NCBI RefSeq assembly: GCF_947090785.1
Contig: NZ_OX352320.1
Span: 1,240,001 to 1,304,000, forward strand
Origin: Rheinheimera sp. MM224
Lineage (GTDB): Bacteria; Pseudomonadota; Gammaproteobacteria; Enterobacterales; Alteromonadaceae
DNA: 64,000 nt
Direction: 5' to 3'
Positions 26,404-36,188 of the stretch are shown piece after piece. Position 1 is the first letter of the stretch, and every line of letters starts with the position of its first letter. The notes under the pieces were generated by a model. That model had not been told where the DNA came from, did no database searches, and saw only the letters and a list, made by a program, of their open reading frames with translations. A program made the position numbers and the translations under genes.

Positions 26404-26423
26404 ACAGGGGCATATGCCCCTGT
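26404..26423 (+). terminator. rpsB-tsf intergenic hairpin 2 (perfect palindrome)
   Basis: A 20-bp perfect palindrome made of ACAGGGGCAT and its inverse, followed by TTTG. It lies 33 bases before the tsf start codon. As RNA it would form a stable GC stem and may act as a weak intrinsic terminator between the two genes. Confidence 0.6.
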
Positions 26424-26456
26424 TTGTCCACGAAAAAATTTTGCGAGGAACTCCCC

Positions 26457-27329
26457 ATGGCTGTAACTGCTGGTATGGTAAAAGAATTACGCGAGCGCAC
26501 TGGCGCTGGCATGATGGACTGCAAAAAAGCTTTAGAAGAAACTGCAGGCGACATCGAAGGCGCAATCGAATTAATGCGTAAAAATGGTCAGGCTAAAGCT
26601 GCCAAGAAAGCTGGCCGTATCGCCGCTGAAGGTACAGTGATCACTCGCGTTGGTAAGGGTTACGCTGCTGCAATCGAATTCAACTGTGAAACAGATTTCG
26701 TAGGCCGTGACGCAAGCTTCCTGGCTTTCGCAAACGCTGCTGCTGATCTGGCTCACGCCAACAAGCTGTTCACTGTTGAAGAGCTGTCAGCTGCTCAACT
26801 GGGCGATAGCACTGTTGAAGAAGCTCGCGCTACACTGGTTACTAAAATCGGTGAAAACATCAACATCCGTCGTATTTCTGTAGTTCAGGGCGATGTGATT
26901 GGTCAGTACACTCACTCAGGCCGTATCGGCGTGTTAGTGGTACTGGAAGGCGGTAACGAAGATATCGCTAAAGACGTTGCTATGCACGTTGCTGCTAACA
27001 ACCCTTCATTCCTGACTCCAGAGTCAGTGCCAGCTGAAGTTGTTGCTAAAGAACAAGAAATCCAGATCGAAATCGCTATCAACAGCGGCAAGCCAAAAGA
27101 AATCGCTGAGAAGATGGTTGCTGGTCGTATGACCAAGTTCACTGGCGAAGTTTCTTTAACTGGCCAGATGTTCGTAAAAGACCCTTCAATCACTACTGGT
27201 GATTTCCTGAAACAAAACGGTGCTAAAGCTGTTAGCTACATCCGTTTAGAAGTAGGTGAAGGCATCGAAAAAGCAGAAACTGATTTCGCTGCTGAAGTTG
27301 CTGCTCAAATCGCTGCTGCTAAGAAGTAA
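26457..27329 (+). CDS. tsf: Elongation factor Ts
   Basis: A 290-residue EF-Ts, the guanine nucleotide exchange factor of EF-Tu. The N-terminal UBA-like domain ([21 protein letters not shown]) and the [11 protein letters not shown] core motif (the TDFV that contacts EF-Tu) are present, followed by two subdomains with [11 protein letters not shown]. The ATG after GAGGAACTCCCC is chosen; an upstream in-frame extension is not family-like. It is the second gene of the rpsB operon. Confidence 0.98.
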   Translation: MAVTAGMVKELRERTGAGMMDCKKALEETAGDIEGAIELMRKNGQAKAAKKAGRIAAEGTVITRVGKGYAAAIEFNCETDFVGRDASFLAFANAAADLAHANKLFTVEELSAAQLGDSTVEEARATLVTKIGENINIRRISVVQGDVIGQYTHSGRIGVLVVLEGGNEDIAKDVAMHVAANNPSFLTPESVPAEVVAKEQEIQIEIAINSGKPKEIAEKMVAGRMTKFTGEVSLTGQMFVKDPSITTGDFLKQNGAKAVSYIRLEVGEGIEKAETDFAAEVAAQIAAAKK

Positions 27330-27365
27330 TTTACGCTTTAGCAATGCTTTGAAACCAGCTAGAAT

Positions 27366-27402
27366 AACCGCGACCTGACCTTAGTCTGTCGCGGTTTTTT
27401 TT
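27366..27402 (+). terminator. Intrinsic terminator after tsf
   Basis: AACCGCGAC and GTCGCGGTT form a perfect 9-bp stem around a 13-base loop, followed by eight T residues. It ends the rpsB-tsf transcript. Confidence 0.9.
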
Positions 27403-27518
27403 ATGTACAGTTCAGGATGCACAGTAGGCTTTTAAGTCTTTTATGCTGTTCGTCGCCAGTGAAAGTACAGAATAGATCCACAGCAAGGTTATACACCTTC
27501 CAGATAAATGAGGACCGC

Positions 27519-28256
27519 ATGAGCAATCCAAAACTCGCCTATAGAAGAATTTTATTAAAACTCAGTGGTGAAGCCCTGATGGGTGAAGAAGGCTTTGGTA
27601 TAGATCCCAAAGTGTTGGATCGGATGGCTCAGGAAATCAAAGAGCTGGTTGAACTTGGTATCCAGGTTGCCATTGTTATTGGTGGCGGTAATATATTCCG
27701 TGGTGAAGGTTTAGCAAAAGCTGGCATGAACCGTGTGGTCGGTGACCATATGGGCATGTTAGCCACAGTGATGAATGGTCTGGCGATGCGTGACGCTTTG
27801 CATCGTGCTTTTGTAAACGCCCGCCTGATGTCTGCTATCCCGTTAAATGGTGTATGTGACAATTACAGCTGGGCAGAAGCCATTAGTCTGTTAAAGTCTG
27901 GCCGTGTGGTGATCTTCTCTGCTGGTACAGGTAACCCGTTTTTTACTACAGACTCTGCCGCTTGCTTACGTGGTATTGAAATTGAGGCTGATGCGGTTTT
28001 AAAAGCCACTAAAGTCGACGGCGTGTATTCAGCAGACCCTGTAAAAGACCCAACAGCCACTCTGTATAGCAAATTGAGCTACACAGAAGTTCTGGAAAAA
28101 GAATTAAAAGTTATGGATTTAGCGGCCTTTACCTTGGCCCGTGACCATAATATGCAAATTCGTGTCTTCAATATGAATACTCCTGGCGCACTGAAACGTG
28201 TAGTACTGGGTGAAGAAGAAGGCACAGTGATCGACCACGCTGAAAAATTACAGTAA
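27519..28256 (+). CDS. pyrH: UMP kinase
   Basis: A 245-residue bacterial UMP kinase (amino-acid kinase fold) that converts UMP to UDP. Typical blocks are [49 protein letters not shown] and [19 protein letters not shown]; the C-terminal [20 protein letters not shown] completes the fold. The ATG preceded by TGAGGACCGC is used, dropping a 34-residue upstream open stretch. It follows the tsf terminator by 117 bases, so it must have its own promoter. frr follows 45 bases after its stop. Confidence 0.96.
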   Translation: MSNPKLAYRRILLKLSGEALMGEEGFGIDPKVLDRMAQEIKELVELGIQVAIVIGGGNIFRGEGLAKAGMNRVVGDHMGMLATVMNGLAMRDALHRAFVNARLMSAIPLNGVCDNYSWAEAISLLKSGRVVIFSAGTGNPFFTTDSAACLRGIEIEADAVLKATKVDGVYSADPVKDPTATLYSKLSYTEVLEKELKVMDLAAFTLARDHNMQIRVFNMNTPGALKRVVLGEEEGTVIDHAEKLQ

Positions 28257-28301
28257 ACTAACTGCCACTTTTTTGGTGTAGCAAAAAAAGGAATAGCCAA
28301 A

Positions 28302-28859
28302 GTGATTAACGATATTCTCAAAGATAGCAAAACCCGGATGGAAAAAAGCGTTGAAGCGCTGAAAGGCCAATTGTCCAAAATCCGTACCGGTCGTGCTCAC
28401 CCAAGTTTATTAGACGGTATTCAGGTTTCATATTATGGTGCCAGTACACCATTACGTCAGGTTGCTAACGTGTCTGTAGAAGATGCCCGTACTCTGACCA
28501 TCAGTGTGTTTGATAAAACTCTGATCCAACCTGTAGAGAAAGCTATTCTGCAGTCAGATTTAGGGTTAAACCCAATGAGCGCTGGTACTACTATTCGTGT
28601 GCCATTGCCTCCGCTGACTGAAGAACGTCGTCGTGATTTAGTCAAAGTCGTGCGTAACGAAGCTGAAGGTGCTCGTGTTGCTGTACGTAATATTCGTCGT
28701 GACGCAAATGCTGATCTGAAGACTTTATTAAAAGATAAAGAAATTGGTGAAGATGACGAGCGTAAAGCGGTAGACGAAGTTCAGAAGCTGACTGACGCCT
28801 TTGTGAAGAAGGTTGACGAGGTTTTAGCTGACAAAGAAAAAGAGTTGATGGAAGTTTAA
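28302..28859 (+). CDS. frr: Ribosome recycling factor
   Basis: A 185-residue ribosome recycling factor, identical in length to E. coli RRF. With EF-G it splits post-termination ribosomes. The start is a GTG preceded by AAAGGAATAG; the encoded [20 protein letters not shown] matches the family N-terminus. [31 protein letters not shown] and VRNIRRDAN are family signatures of the three-helix bundle. Confidence 0.97.
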   Translation: MINDILKDSKTRMEKSVEALKGQLSKIRTGRAHPSLLDGIQVSYYGASTPLRQVANVSVEDARTLTISVFDKTLIQPVEKAILQSDLGLNPMSAGTTIRVPLPPLTEERRRDLVKVVRNEAEGARVAVRNIRRDANADLKTLLKDKEIGEDDERKAVDEVQKLTDAFVKKVDEVLADKEKELMEV

Positions 28860-28884
28860 TCAACCTCGCCCTGATTAGGGAAAT

Positions 28885-28918
28885 AGCGCCGTGTAGGGTA
28901 TACTTCGCGGCGTTTTTT
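28885..28918 (+). terminator. Intrinsic terminator after frr
   Basis: GCGCCG and CGGCG pair across a loop of about 15 bases and are followed by six T residues. It separates pyrH-frr from the uppS operon, so uppS probably has its own promoter or depends on read-through. Confidence 0.65.
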
Positions 28919-28943
28919 ATTATTGTGACAAGGTCAGATTCAG

Positions 28944-29711
28944 ATGACAGAAGTGCAAACCGCGTTACAAAACGCGTTGCCACAACATGTCGCCATTATC
29001 ATGGACGGCAACGGACGCTGGGCTGAACGGCAAGGCAGACCTCGGGTATGGGGTCATAAAAAAGGTGTCGATGCAGTGCGTCGTGCCGTAAGCTTTTGCC
29101 GTAAATTAGGCATCCAGTCTCTTACCTTATTTGCTTTTAGCAGTGAAAACTGGCGTCGACCTGAAGACGAAGTCAGCGGTTTGATGCAACTGTTTTTACT
29201 GGTGTTACAGCAGGAAGTGAAAACCCTGCACAAGAACAATGTACGGCTGAATATTATCGGAGACTTGTCTCCTTTTAGCGACAAACTCAAACAACATATT
29301 AAAGAGGCGCAACAGCTTACAGCTCAGAATACAGCTTTGACCTTAAATGTTGCAGCCAATTATGGCGGACGTTGGGACATAGTGCAGGCAGCACAACAAT
29401 TAGCGCAAAAAGTCGCTGATGGTGAGATGACCGCTGCACAAATTGACGAACAAATGATATCAGGCTGTATGCAAATGCATGACCAGCCGGAGTTGGATCT
29501 GATGATCCGTACCGGTGGCGATGTACGCATCAGTAACTTTTTGTTGTGGCAAGCTGCTTATGCTGAGTTATGGTTTACCGAAACTTTATGGCCTGACTTT
29601 GATGATCAGGTATTTTCGGAAGCTTTGGCAACCTACGCCAGTAGAGAACGGCGTTTTGGTTGTACCGGAGCACAAATCCGTGAGCTGGCAATGCGTCCGA
29701 TACAAGGATAA
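28944..29711 (+). CDS. uppS: Undecaprenyl diphosphate synthase
   Basis: A 255-residue cis-prenyltransferase that elongates farnesyl diphosphate to the C55 carrier lipid for peptidoglycan and O-antigen. Signature segments: [20 protein letters not shown] with the catalytic Asp (about residue 27), [43 protein letters not shown] and [12 protein letters not shown]. In relatives such as Shewanella the order frr-uppS-cdsA-dxr is normal, whereas E. coli has dxr directly after frr. Confidence 0.96.
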   Translation: MTEVQTALQNALPQHVAIIMDGNGRWAERQGRPRVWGHKKGVDAVRRAVSFCRKLGIQSLTLFAFSSENWRRPEDEVSGLMQLFLLVLQQEVKTLHKNNVRLNIIGDLSPFSDKLKQHIKEAQQLTAQNTALTLNVAANYGGRWDIVQAAQQLAQKVADGEMTAAQIDEQMISGCMQMHDQPELDLMIRTGGDVRISNFLLWQAAYAELWFTETLWPDFDDQVFSEALATYASRERRFGCTGAQIRELAMRPIQG

Positions 29712-29716
29712 CCAAT

Positions 29717-30580
29717 TTGTTTAAGCAACGAGTTATTACAGCCCTGATCATGGCGCCATTGGCGTTGGCCGCAGTTTTTTTCCTTCCTTTGCACTATTTC
29801 GCTATTTTTATTGCTGCTGCTTTTTTGATCGGAGCCTGGGAGTGGAGTTTGTTTTGTGGTTACACAACCAAACCCAGCCAATACAGTTTTATAGCTGTGG
29901 TAGCACTGAGTATGGCGCTGATTTATTGGCAACTGCCTGACACTGCATACTGGCCAGTACAGCTGGATCTGTTGAGTAACAGCCTGCTTGCTATGGGTGT
30001 TGTCTGGTGGCTGATTGCGGTGCTTTTGGTATTAAGTTACCCACGTAGCAGTCAAAGCTGGGCCCAAGGTCATTTACGTCGCGCTTTGATGGGCTGGCTC
30101 ACTCTGGTTCCTGCCTGGACTGCCTTGTTATTAATTCGCTCTGTTGATTTTCATCAATCCAGCTACACAGGTGCCTGGTTGATTTGTTTATTGCTGGGTA
30201 TGGTCTGGGCTGCAGATATTGGCGGCTATTTTATTGGTAAACCTTTTGGTAAACGCAAATTGTTGCCTGCTGTCAGTCCTGGGAAAACACTGGAAGGCAT
30301 GCTCGGTGGTGTGCTTTTTGTCATGCTGCTGGTGACTGCTGTGGCTTATTATCTGGGGTTTCCGGAAGAAACTGCCACCTGGTATCTGGCCGCTTTAGTG
30401 CTGACTATTTTGTCTGTGTTCGGCGATTTAAGTGAAAGTATGTTTAAACGTGTGGCTGGCTTAAAAGATAGCGGCAATATTATCCCTGGTCACGGTGGCA
30501 TTTTAGATCGTATCGACAGCCTGACGGCCACTGCGCCACTTTATGCTGTATTGGTAGCTCTGATTGGGGGCTTCGCTTAA
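29717..30580 (+). CDS. cdsA: Phosphatidate cytidylyltransferase
   Basis: A 287-residue polytopic inner-membrane enzyme that makes CDP-diacylglycerol from phosphatidic acid and CTP. About eight hydrophobic helices are visible. The C-terminal family signature is SVFGDLSESMFKRVAGLKDSG followed by IIPGHGGILDRIDSL. The start is a TTG, nine bases after AAGGA, five bases past the uppS stop; no ATG fits. The stop overlaps the dxr start (TAATG). Confidence 0.95.
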   Translation: MFKQRVITALIMAPLALAAVFFLPLHYFAIFIAAAFLIGAWEWSLFCGYTTKPSQYSFIAVVALSMALIYWQLPDTAYWPVQLDLLSNSLLAMGVVWWLIAVLLVLSYPRSSQSWAQGHLRRALMGWLTLVPAWTALLLIRSVDFHQSSYTGAWLICLLLGMVWAADIGGYFIGKPFGKRKLLPAVSPGKTLEGMLGGVLFVMLLVTAVAYYLGFPEETATWYLAALVLTILSVFGDLSESMFKRVAGLKDSGNIIPGHGGILDRIDSLTATAPLYAVLVALIGGFA

Positions 30581-31773
30581 TGCGGACCCTGGTGATCCTT
30601 GGTGCAACAGGCTCTATTGGCTGCAATACGCTGGACGTTGTGGCTATGCACCCTGAACACTATCAGGTACTGGGGTTAACAGGCGCTACTCAGGTAGATA
30701 AGCTGTTTGCTCAAATCCAGCAATTTAAACCCCGTTATGCGGTGATGACTGATGTACAAGCCGCTGACAAATTACGCCAGTTGGTAAAAGACGCCAATCT
30801 GCCGACTGAAGTCTGGGCTGGCACTGGAGCGCTTTGTGATTTAGCTGCTCATCCTGATGTTGATATGGTAATGGCTGCTATTGTTGGCGCTGCGGGTTTA
30901 TTGCCGACCTTGGCTGCCGTTGAGCAAGGTAAAATTGTATTACTGGCAAACAAAGAAGCGCTGGTGATGAGTGGTGAGCTGTTTATCAATAAAGTGCAAC
31001 ACTACGGTGCTACTTTATTGCCGATAGACAGCGAACATAATGCTATTTTTCAATGCCTGCCTGCGCAGTTACAGCAAAACACAGCCACACAAAAACTGGC
31101 TGATTTTGGTATCAGTAAGCTGTTGTTAACGGGCAGTGGTGGTCCTTTTTTACGTAAAGATCTGGCCGATTTTTCAAGCATCACGCCAGCTCAGGCTGTC
31201 GCGCATCCAAATTGGGTGATGGGCCAGAAAATTTCTGTCGACAGCGCCACTATGATGAATAAAGGCTTGGAATTTATTGAAGCGCGCTGGTTATTTAATT
31301 GCGCGGCAGACGATATTCAGGTGGTGATCCACCCACAAAGTATTATCCATTCGATGGTGCAGTACACTGATGGTTCTGTATTGGCACAGCTGGGTCAGCC
31401 TGATATGCGTACTCCTATAGCTCATGCGCTGGCTTACCCACATCGTATTCAGACCCATGTCAAACCACTGAATTTCTTTGAACTGGCAGATTTTAGTTTC
31501 TCCAAACCAGAACCAGTACGTTACCCCAATTTATATCTGGCGATAGCCGCTTGTGGTTATGGTCAGGGCGCTACCACTGCGCTAAACGCTGCCAATGAAA
31601 TGACGGTGGCCGCATTTTTAGCAGGCCAAATTCGTTTTACAGATATAGCGCAGTTGAACGAAAAAGCATTGGAGCGTTTTGCCACTATAAAGGCGCCTGA
31701 TTTAGAAAGCATTCTGGGCCTTGATCAACAAGCCAGAGCTTATATGCAAGACCAACTGAAAAAGGTGAGTTAA
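30580..31773 (+). CDS. dxr: 1-deoxy-D-xylulose 5-phosphate reductoisomerase
   Basis: A 397-residue DXP reductoisomerase (IspC), the second step of the non-mevalonate isoprenoid pathway, producing MEP with NADPH. LVILGATGSIGCNTLDVV is the NADPH loop; LANKEALVMSGELF and LPIDSEHNAIFQCL provide the metal ligands; SGGPFLRKDLADF and NPNWVMGQKISVDSATMMNKG-type elements form the substrate site. It overlaps cdsA and rseP by one base at each end, indicating one polycistron. Confidence 0.97.
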   Translation: MRTLVILGATGSIGCNTLDVVAMHPEHYQVLGLTGATQVDKLFAQIQQFKPRYAVMTDVQAADKLRQLVKDANLPTEVWAGTGALCDLAAHPDVDMVMAAIVGAAGLLPTLAAVEQGKIVLLANKEALVMSGELFINKVQHYGATLLPIDSEHNAIFQCLPAQLQQNTATQKLADFGISKLLLTGSGGPFLRKDLADFSSITPAQAVAHPNWVMGQKISVDSATMMNKGLEFIEARWLFNCAADDIQVVIHPQSIIHSMVQYTDGSVLAQLGQPDMRTPIAHALAYPHRIQTHVKPLNFFELADFSFSKPEPVRYPNLYLAIAACGYGQGATTALNAANEMTVAAFLAGQIRFTDIAQLNEKALERFATIKAPDLESILGLDQQARAYMQDQLKKVS

Positions 31774-33125
31774 TGTCGGGTTTTGTCTGGAATTTAATTA
31801 GCTTTGTGGTTGCTATTGGCCTGCTGGTGACAGTGCATGAGTTTGGTCACTTTTGGGTGGCACGAAAAAACAACGTACTGGTCAAACGTTTTTCTATAGG
31901 TTTTGGCAAGGCTATTTACCGCTGGCGCGACAAACAAGGCACAGAGTTTGTTATTGCGATGATCCCGCTTGGTGGTTATGTCCGCATGTTAGATGAGCGG
32001 GTAGACCCTGTATTACCGCAGTTTAAAGACTTAAGCTTTAACAGCAAAACAGTCGGACAACGTATGGCTATTATTGCTGCAGGCCCTATAGCCAATTTCC
32101 TGTTCGCCATCCTGTTGTTATGGGCTATGTACCTGATTGGTGTACCGAACATTAAACCTGTGATAGGGCAGGTGACGGCTGAATCTATTGCTGCTAAAGC
32201 TGGCGTTCCGTCAAATGCGCAAATTACCGCAATCAACGGTGAACCAGCTGAGGATTGGCGTGCCATCAGTTTATTGCTGGTTGAGCAAGTTGGCAGCCCG
32301 GCAGTAGACATTACAGTGCAGCAACTCGAAGGCAGTGACCAAAGTTATCAGCTGGATTTAACCGAATGGGCATTTGACCCGGACAAACAAAGCGTATTTG
32401 GCAGTTTAGGTTTAGAGCCACTGCGTCCGGAAGTTTTGAACGAAATCAGCCAGATTCAGCCAAGCTCAGCAGCAGAAGCCGCAGGTTTGCAGTTAGGCGA
32501 TAAACTGGTTTCAGTGGATGGTAAAACTGTCGCTGACTGGAACTCAGTAGTCACTTTAGTGCAAAACAATCCGGAAAAACCTCTACTGTTTGGTATTGAG
32601 CGTAGCGGCCAAAGCATGGATATTCTGGTGACACCACAAAGCCGCGAAACGGCTGATGGTTTTCACCAGGGTTACCTTGGTGTCAGCCCAAAAGTATTGC
32701 CGTGGCCTGAGCATTTATTGTTCACTCAGCAGTATGGCCCTGTACAGGCGGCCTTGGTTGGGGTAGAAAAGACCTGGCAATTGGTACGGTTAAGCTTCTC
32801 AATGATTGGAAAATTCATTTTTGGTGATATTTCTGTCAAACATTTAAGTGGACCAATTTCGATAGCACAAGGCGCTGGAAGCAGCGCAGATATTGGCTTG
32901 ATTGCCTTTATCTCCTTTTTAGCACTGATTAGCGTCAACCTTGGGGTGATAAATTTACTGCCTCTGCCTATTTTGGATGGTGGCCATTTAATGTATCTTG
33001 TGCTGGAACTAATACGCGGCAAACCTGTCTCTGAGAAGGCGCAGGAGCTGGGTTTCCGGATCGGAGCTCTGTTGCTGCTGACATTAATGGGAATTGCGCT
33101 GCTCAACGATATTTCTCGTTTGTAA
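31773..33125 (+). CDS. rseP: Site-2 protease RseP
   Basis: A 450-residue inner-membrane zinc protease that cuts anti-sigma factor RseA within the membrane, releasing sigma-E. Transmembrane helix 1 carries VTVHEFGHFWVARKN (HExxH). Two periplasmic PDZ domains lie at about residues 120-290 (SIAAKAGVPSNAQITAINGE, then SSAAEAAGLQLGDKLVSVDG). The third ligand motif is in NLLPLPILDGGHLMYL (LDG) near the C-terminus. It is placed directly upstream of bamA as in E. coli. Confidence 0.97.
   Translation: MSGFVWNLISFVVAIGLLVTVHEFGHFWVARKNNVLVKRFSIGFGKAIYRWRDKQGTEFVIAMIPLGGYVRMLDERVDPVLPQFKDLSFNSKTVGQRMAIIAAGPIANFLFAILLLWAMYLIGVPNIKPVIGQVTAESIAAKAGVPSNAQITAINGEPAEDWRAISLLLVEQVGSPAVDITVQQLEGSDQSYQLDLTEWAFDPDKQSVFGSLGLEPLRPEVLNEISQIQPSSAAEAAGLQLGDKLVSVDGKTVADWNSVVTLVQNNPEKPLLFGIERSGQSMDILVTPQSRETADGFHQGYLGVSPKVLPWPEHLLFTQQYGPVQAALVGVEKTWQLVRLSFSMIGKFIFGDISVKHLSGPISIAQGAGSSADIGLIAFISFLALISVNLGVINLLPLPILDGGHLMYLVLELIRGKPVSEKAQELGFRIGALLLLTLMGIALLNDISRL
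33005..33032 (+). promoter_or_regulatory. Candidate sigma-E promoter for bamA inside rseP
   Basis: GGAACT at 33005 and GTCTCT at 33027 are separated by 16 bases, resembling the sigma-E consensus GGAACTT-N15-GTCTAA with mismatches in the second half. It is about 120 bases before bamA; bamA and skp are sigma-E regulated in E. coli. The match lies in coding sequence and could be chance. Confidence 0.35.
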
Positions 33126-33152
33126 TAAACTAATCAAAAGTAGTCCAAAACA

Positions 33153-35648
33153 ATGACAATTAAACGATTAGTAGCTGCGATGTTACTTGCTGGTTTAAGT
33201 AACTCGGTGCTCGCTGAACAATCATTTACTGTGCAAGACATTCAGGTCGAAGGCTTGCAGCGTGTTGCGCTTGGTGCAGCATTAAATAATTTGCCGTTTA
33301 ATATCGGCGATACCATCACTGAAGCATCCTTATCGCGCAGTATCAAAAGTCTGTATGCGGCAGGTCACTTTGACGATATTCAGGTATTTCGTGACGGCAA
33401 TACCGTCATTTATCGCTTAAAAGAGCGTCCAACCATCAATAACATTGAGTTTGATGGTAATAAAGACATCAAAGAAGAGCAGTTGAACGAAAGTTTAACT
33501 GGTCAGAAAATTATTATTGGTGAGCCTTTAGATAAAACTGTGATCAAAGAAGTTGAAAACGGTTTAACAGAGTTTTACCACGGTGTAGGTAAATACAACG
33601 CCGCAGTTGAGATGAAGGTTACTTATTTACCTCGTAACAGAGTGAATCTGAAAATCGAATTTGAAGAAGGCGATGCTGCTTCTGTTCGCCAGATCAACTT
33701 AGTAGGTAACGAGATATTCAGCGACGAAGAGTTGTTGAAAAATATTGAATCACTGTACGACTTGCCTTGGTGGCGTTTTCTGGCTTCTGATCGATACCAG
33801 AAACAAACCTTGCAAGGTGACTTTGAAAAAATCCGTAGCTACTACTTAGATCGTGGTTACCTGCGTTTTAACATCGACGCCAATCAGGTTTCTGTCAGCA
33901 CGGATAAAACCTCGGTCTACGTTACTCTGAACGTGACTGAAGGTGAACAATACACTATTACAGGCGTTGACTTTGTCGGTGATTTAATAGGGCAGGATGC
34001 TTTTATCAAGGCACTGTTACCTTTAAAAGCGGGTCAGCTGTATAACGGCGCTTTGGTGACTTATACCGAAGAAAGTATCGCCAAGTTACTGGCACGTTTT
34101 GGTTATGCCAACTCGAAAGTCCGCACTATTCCTGCGATCAACGACGATACCAAAGAAGTTGCTCTGACCATCAGTGTTGACCCCGGCAAACGCGTTTATG
34201 TACGTCGTCTGGAAGTGGCCGGTAACGCTTCTACCAAAGACGAAGTTATTCGTCGTGAAGTCCGTCAGATGGAAGGCGCCTGGTTATCTAACGACGCGCT
34301 CGAACTGTCTAAAGAACGTATTCAACGTTTACCTTACATTGAGAAGGTTGATTTTGAGACCAAAGAAGTTGCAGGCGTGGATGACAAAGTCGACGTCAGC
34401 TACAAAATTAAAGAACAACCGTCTGGTAACTTTAATGCCGGTATTTCTTACGGTGATTTTCAGGGCTTGTCATTCCAGATTGGCGTGGAGCAACAAAACT
34501 TCTTTGGTACAGGTAACTCAGCAGGTGTTAACTTAAGTACTAACAAGTACAACAGACAAATTTCATTGTCTGTGACTGATCCGTACTTCACACTCGATGC
34601 TGTCAGTTTAGGTGGTCAGATTTTCTATTCAGATACAGACTATTCCAGTTTGTCATCTAACTTAGAAGCCTATAAACAAAAACGCTATGGTTTTGGCGCT
34701 ACTGTTGGTTACCCAATCAATGAGTACAACAGATTAAACTTCGGCACCAACTATGCGGTCAACGAAATTAACTCCTTATCTGAATATGATCAGTTACGTC
34801 ATTTCAGAGCTGTGTTAATGGATAAAAATGATCCGGATGGTGGTTATAAGTTTACCAACTACGAGCTGATTGCCAGTTGGATCCAAAGCACATTAAACCG
34901 AGGTTTGTTCCCGACAGCTGGTCATGAGTTAGTATTAAGCGGGCGTATTACGACACCAAACTCAGATTTGCAGTACTACAAAACCACTTTTGAAGCCCGC
35001 AATTATATTCCGCTGAGTAATGACCACCGCTGGTCGTTCTTAAGTAAACTGGAAGTGGGTTATGGTAACGGTTACGGCAGCAAAGATGGTTATGATTATA
35101 CGTTGCCATTTACCGATAACTTCTATGCAGGTGGCCAGAATTTACGTGGTTTTGAAGCCCGTATTATCGGTCCTCATGCGATATATCGTCAGGTCAGTAC
35201 AGTTCCGGGTTTACCTAATCCTACAAGTGGATCTGGTAGTCCACTGCCGACTGATCCGAGTTTTGACACTTATTTAGTGTCTCCGCGGTCAACGGGTGGT
35301 AATGCCATGGCTATTGCTACCCTTGAGTTAATCACACCGACACCATTTGTCAGTGAGGATTATGTAAACCAGATACGTACCAGCCTGTTTGTTGATGCAG
35401 GTAACGTCTGGGATACAGAGTTTGATTTAAGTCGTTACAATGGTTTAAGCCCGTCGACAAGTCAGAACTTTAACAGTCCTACGCTGTTAGACTATTCTGA
35501 TCCAGGCTTAATCCGTGTTTCGACTGGTCTTTCTCTGCAGTGGATTTCGCCTATGGGTCCATTGACATTTAGCCTGGCCAAAATCATCCGGAAAGAAGAG
35601 GGTGATGATCAGGAAAACTTTAGTTTCAATATTGGTACTACATTCTAA
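33153..35648 (+). CDS. bamA: Outer membrane protein assembly factor BamA
   Basis: An 831-residue outer-membrane protein, the core of the BAM complex that inserts beta-barrels. A signal peptide (cut near VLAEQSF) is followed by five POTRA domains to about residue 430 and a C-terminal 16-strand barrel. The barrel includes the family lid/strut motif NFYAGGQNLRGFE (the RGF of loop 6) and the closing PMGPLTFSLAKIIRKEEGDD with the terminal aromatic residue (FNIGTTF). A Ser/Thr/Pro-rich insert, GLPNPTSGSGSPLPTDP, lies within the loop-6 region. Length is near the E. coli protein (810). Confidence 0.97.
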   Translation: MTIKRLVAAMLLAGLSNSVLAEQSFTVQDIQVEGLQRVALGAALNNLPFNIGDTITEASLSRSIKSLYAAGHFDDIQVFRDGNTVIYRLKERPTINNIEFDGNKDIKEEQLNESLTGQKIIIGEPLDKTVIKEVENGLTEFYHGVGKYNAAVEMKVTYLPRNRVNLKIEFEEGDAASVRQINLVGNEIFSDEELLKNIESLYDLPWWRFLASDRYQKQTLQGDFEKIRSYYLDRGYLRFNIDANQVSVSTDKTSVYVTLNVTEGEQYTITGVDFVGDLIGQDAFIKALLPLKAGQLYNGALVTYTEESIAKLLARFGYANSKVRTIPAINDDTKEVALTISVDPGKRVYVRRLEVAGNASTKDEVIRREVRQMEGAWLSNDALELSKERIQRLPYIEKVDFETKEVAGVDDKVDVSYKIKEQPSGNFNAGISYGDFQGLSFQIGVEQQNFFGTGNSAGVNLSTNKYNRQISLSVTDPYFTLDAVSLGGQIFYSDTDYSSLSSNLEAYKQKRYGFGATVGYPINEYNRLNFGTNYAVNEINSLSEYDQLRHFRAVLMDKNDPDGGYKFTNYELIASWIQSTLNRGLFPTAGHELVLSGRITTPNSDLQYYKTTFEARNYIPLSNDHRWSFLSKLEVGYGNGYGSKDGYDYTLPFTDNFYAGGQNLRGFEARIIGPHAIYRQVSTVPGLPNPTSGSGSPLPTDPSFDTYLVSPRSTGGNAMAIATLELITPTPFVSEDYVNQIRTSLFVDAGNVWDTEFDLSRYNGLSPSTSQNFNSPTLLDYSDPGLIRVSTGLSLQWISPMGPLTFSLAKIIRKEEGDDQENFSFNIGTTF

Positions 35649-35669
35649 ATTTATGGGAAAGGGAAACAC

Positions 35670-36188
35670 ATGTTTAAGCAAAGCTTAGCAAAAACTGCAT
35701 TGGTATTGATGGCTGGCCTGTTAATGGCTGGTACTGCTGCAGCAAAAGAAATGAAGATTGGTATCGTTGATGTACAGGCTATTGTTGCCCAGTTACCTCA
35801 GACCACCTCTATTCAAAATACATTAAAAGCTGAGTTCGAAGGCCGTATTGCTGAAGTACAAAAGCTGGAAAAAGACATCGCTTTTAATCAGGAAAAATTA
35901 AAGCGTGATGGCGCAACCATGAACGATCAGCAGAAAAAAACTCTGCAAGGCGAAATGGAAAAGCAAATGCGCAGCTACGAGCAATTAGCTCGTCCACTGG
36001 ACGAAGATTACCGTAAGCGTCAGGGCGAAGAACGTAACAAGCTGATGGGTTTAGTGAAAACTGCGATTGACAGTCTGGCTAAAAAAGACAACTACGACCT
36101 GATTTTAAATGCTCAGGCTGGTGTGTTTGTTAAACCTGAATATGACATCTCTAATGCTGTTGTAGCTCAGGTGAGCAAAGCCAAATAA
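35670..36188 (+). CDS. skp: Periplasmic chaperone Skp (OmpH)
   Basis: A 172-residue OmpH/Skp-family periplasmic chaperone that holds unfolded outer-membrane proteins on the way to BamA. The signal peptide ends at GTAAAKEM, followed by [16 protein letters not shown], a long charged helical arm ([20 protein letters not shown]) and a C-terminal beta strand. It is 21 bases after bamA and its stop overlaps the lpxD start by one base, as in E. coli. Confidence 0.95.
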   Translation: MFKQSLAKTALVLMAGLLMAGTAAAKEMKIGIVDVQAIVAQLPQTTSIQNTLKAEFEGRIAEVQKLEKDIAFNQEKLKRDGATMNDQQKKTLQGEMEKQMRSYEQLARPLDEDYRKRQGEERNKLMGLVKTAIDSLAKKDNYDLILNAQAGVFVKPEYDISNAVVAQVSKAK

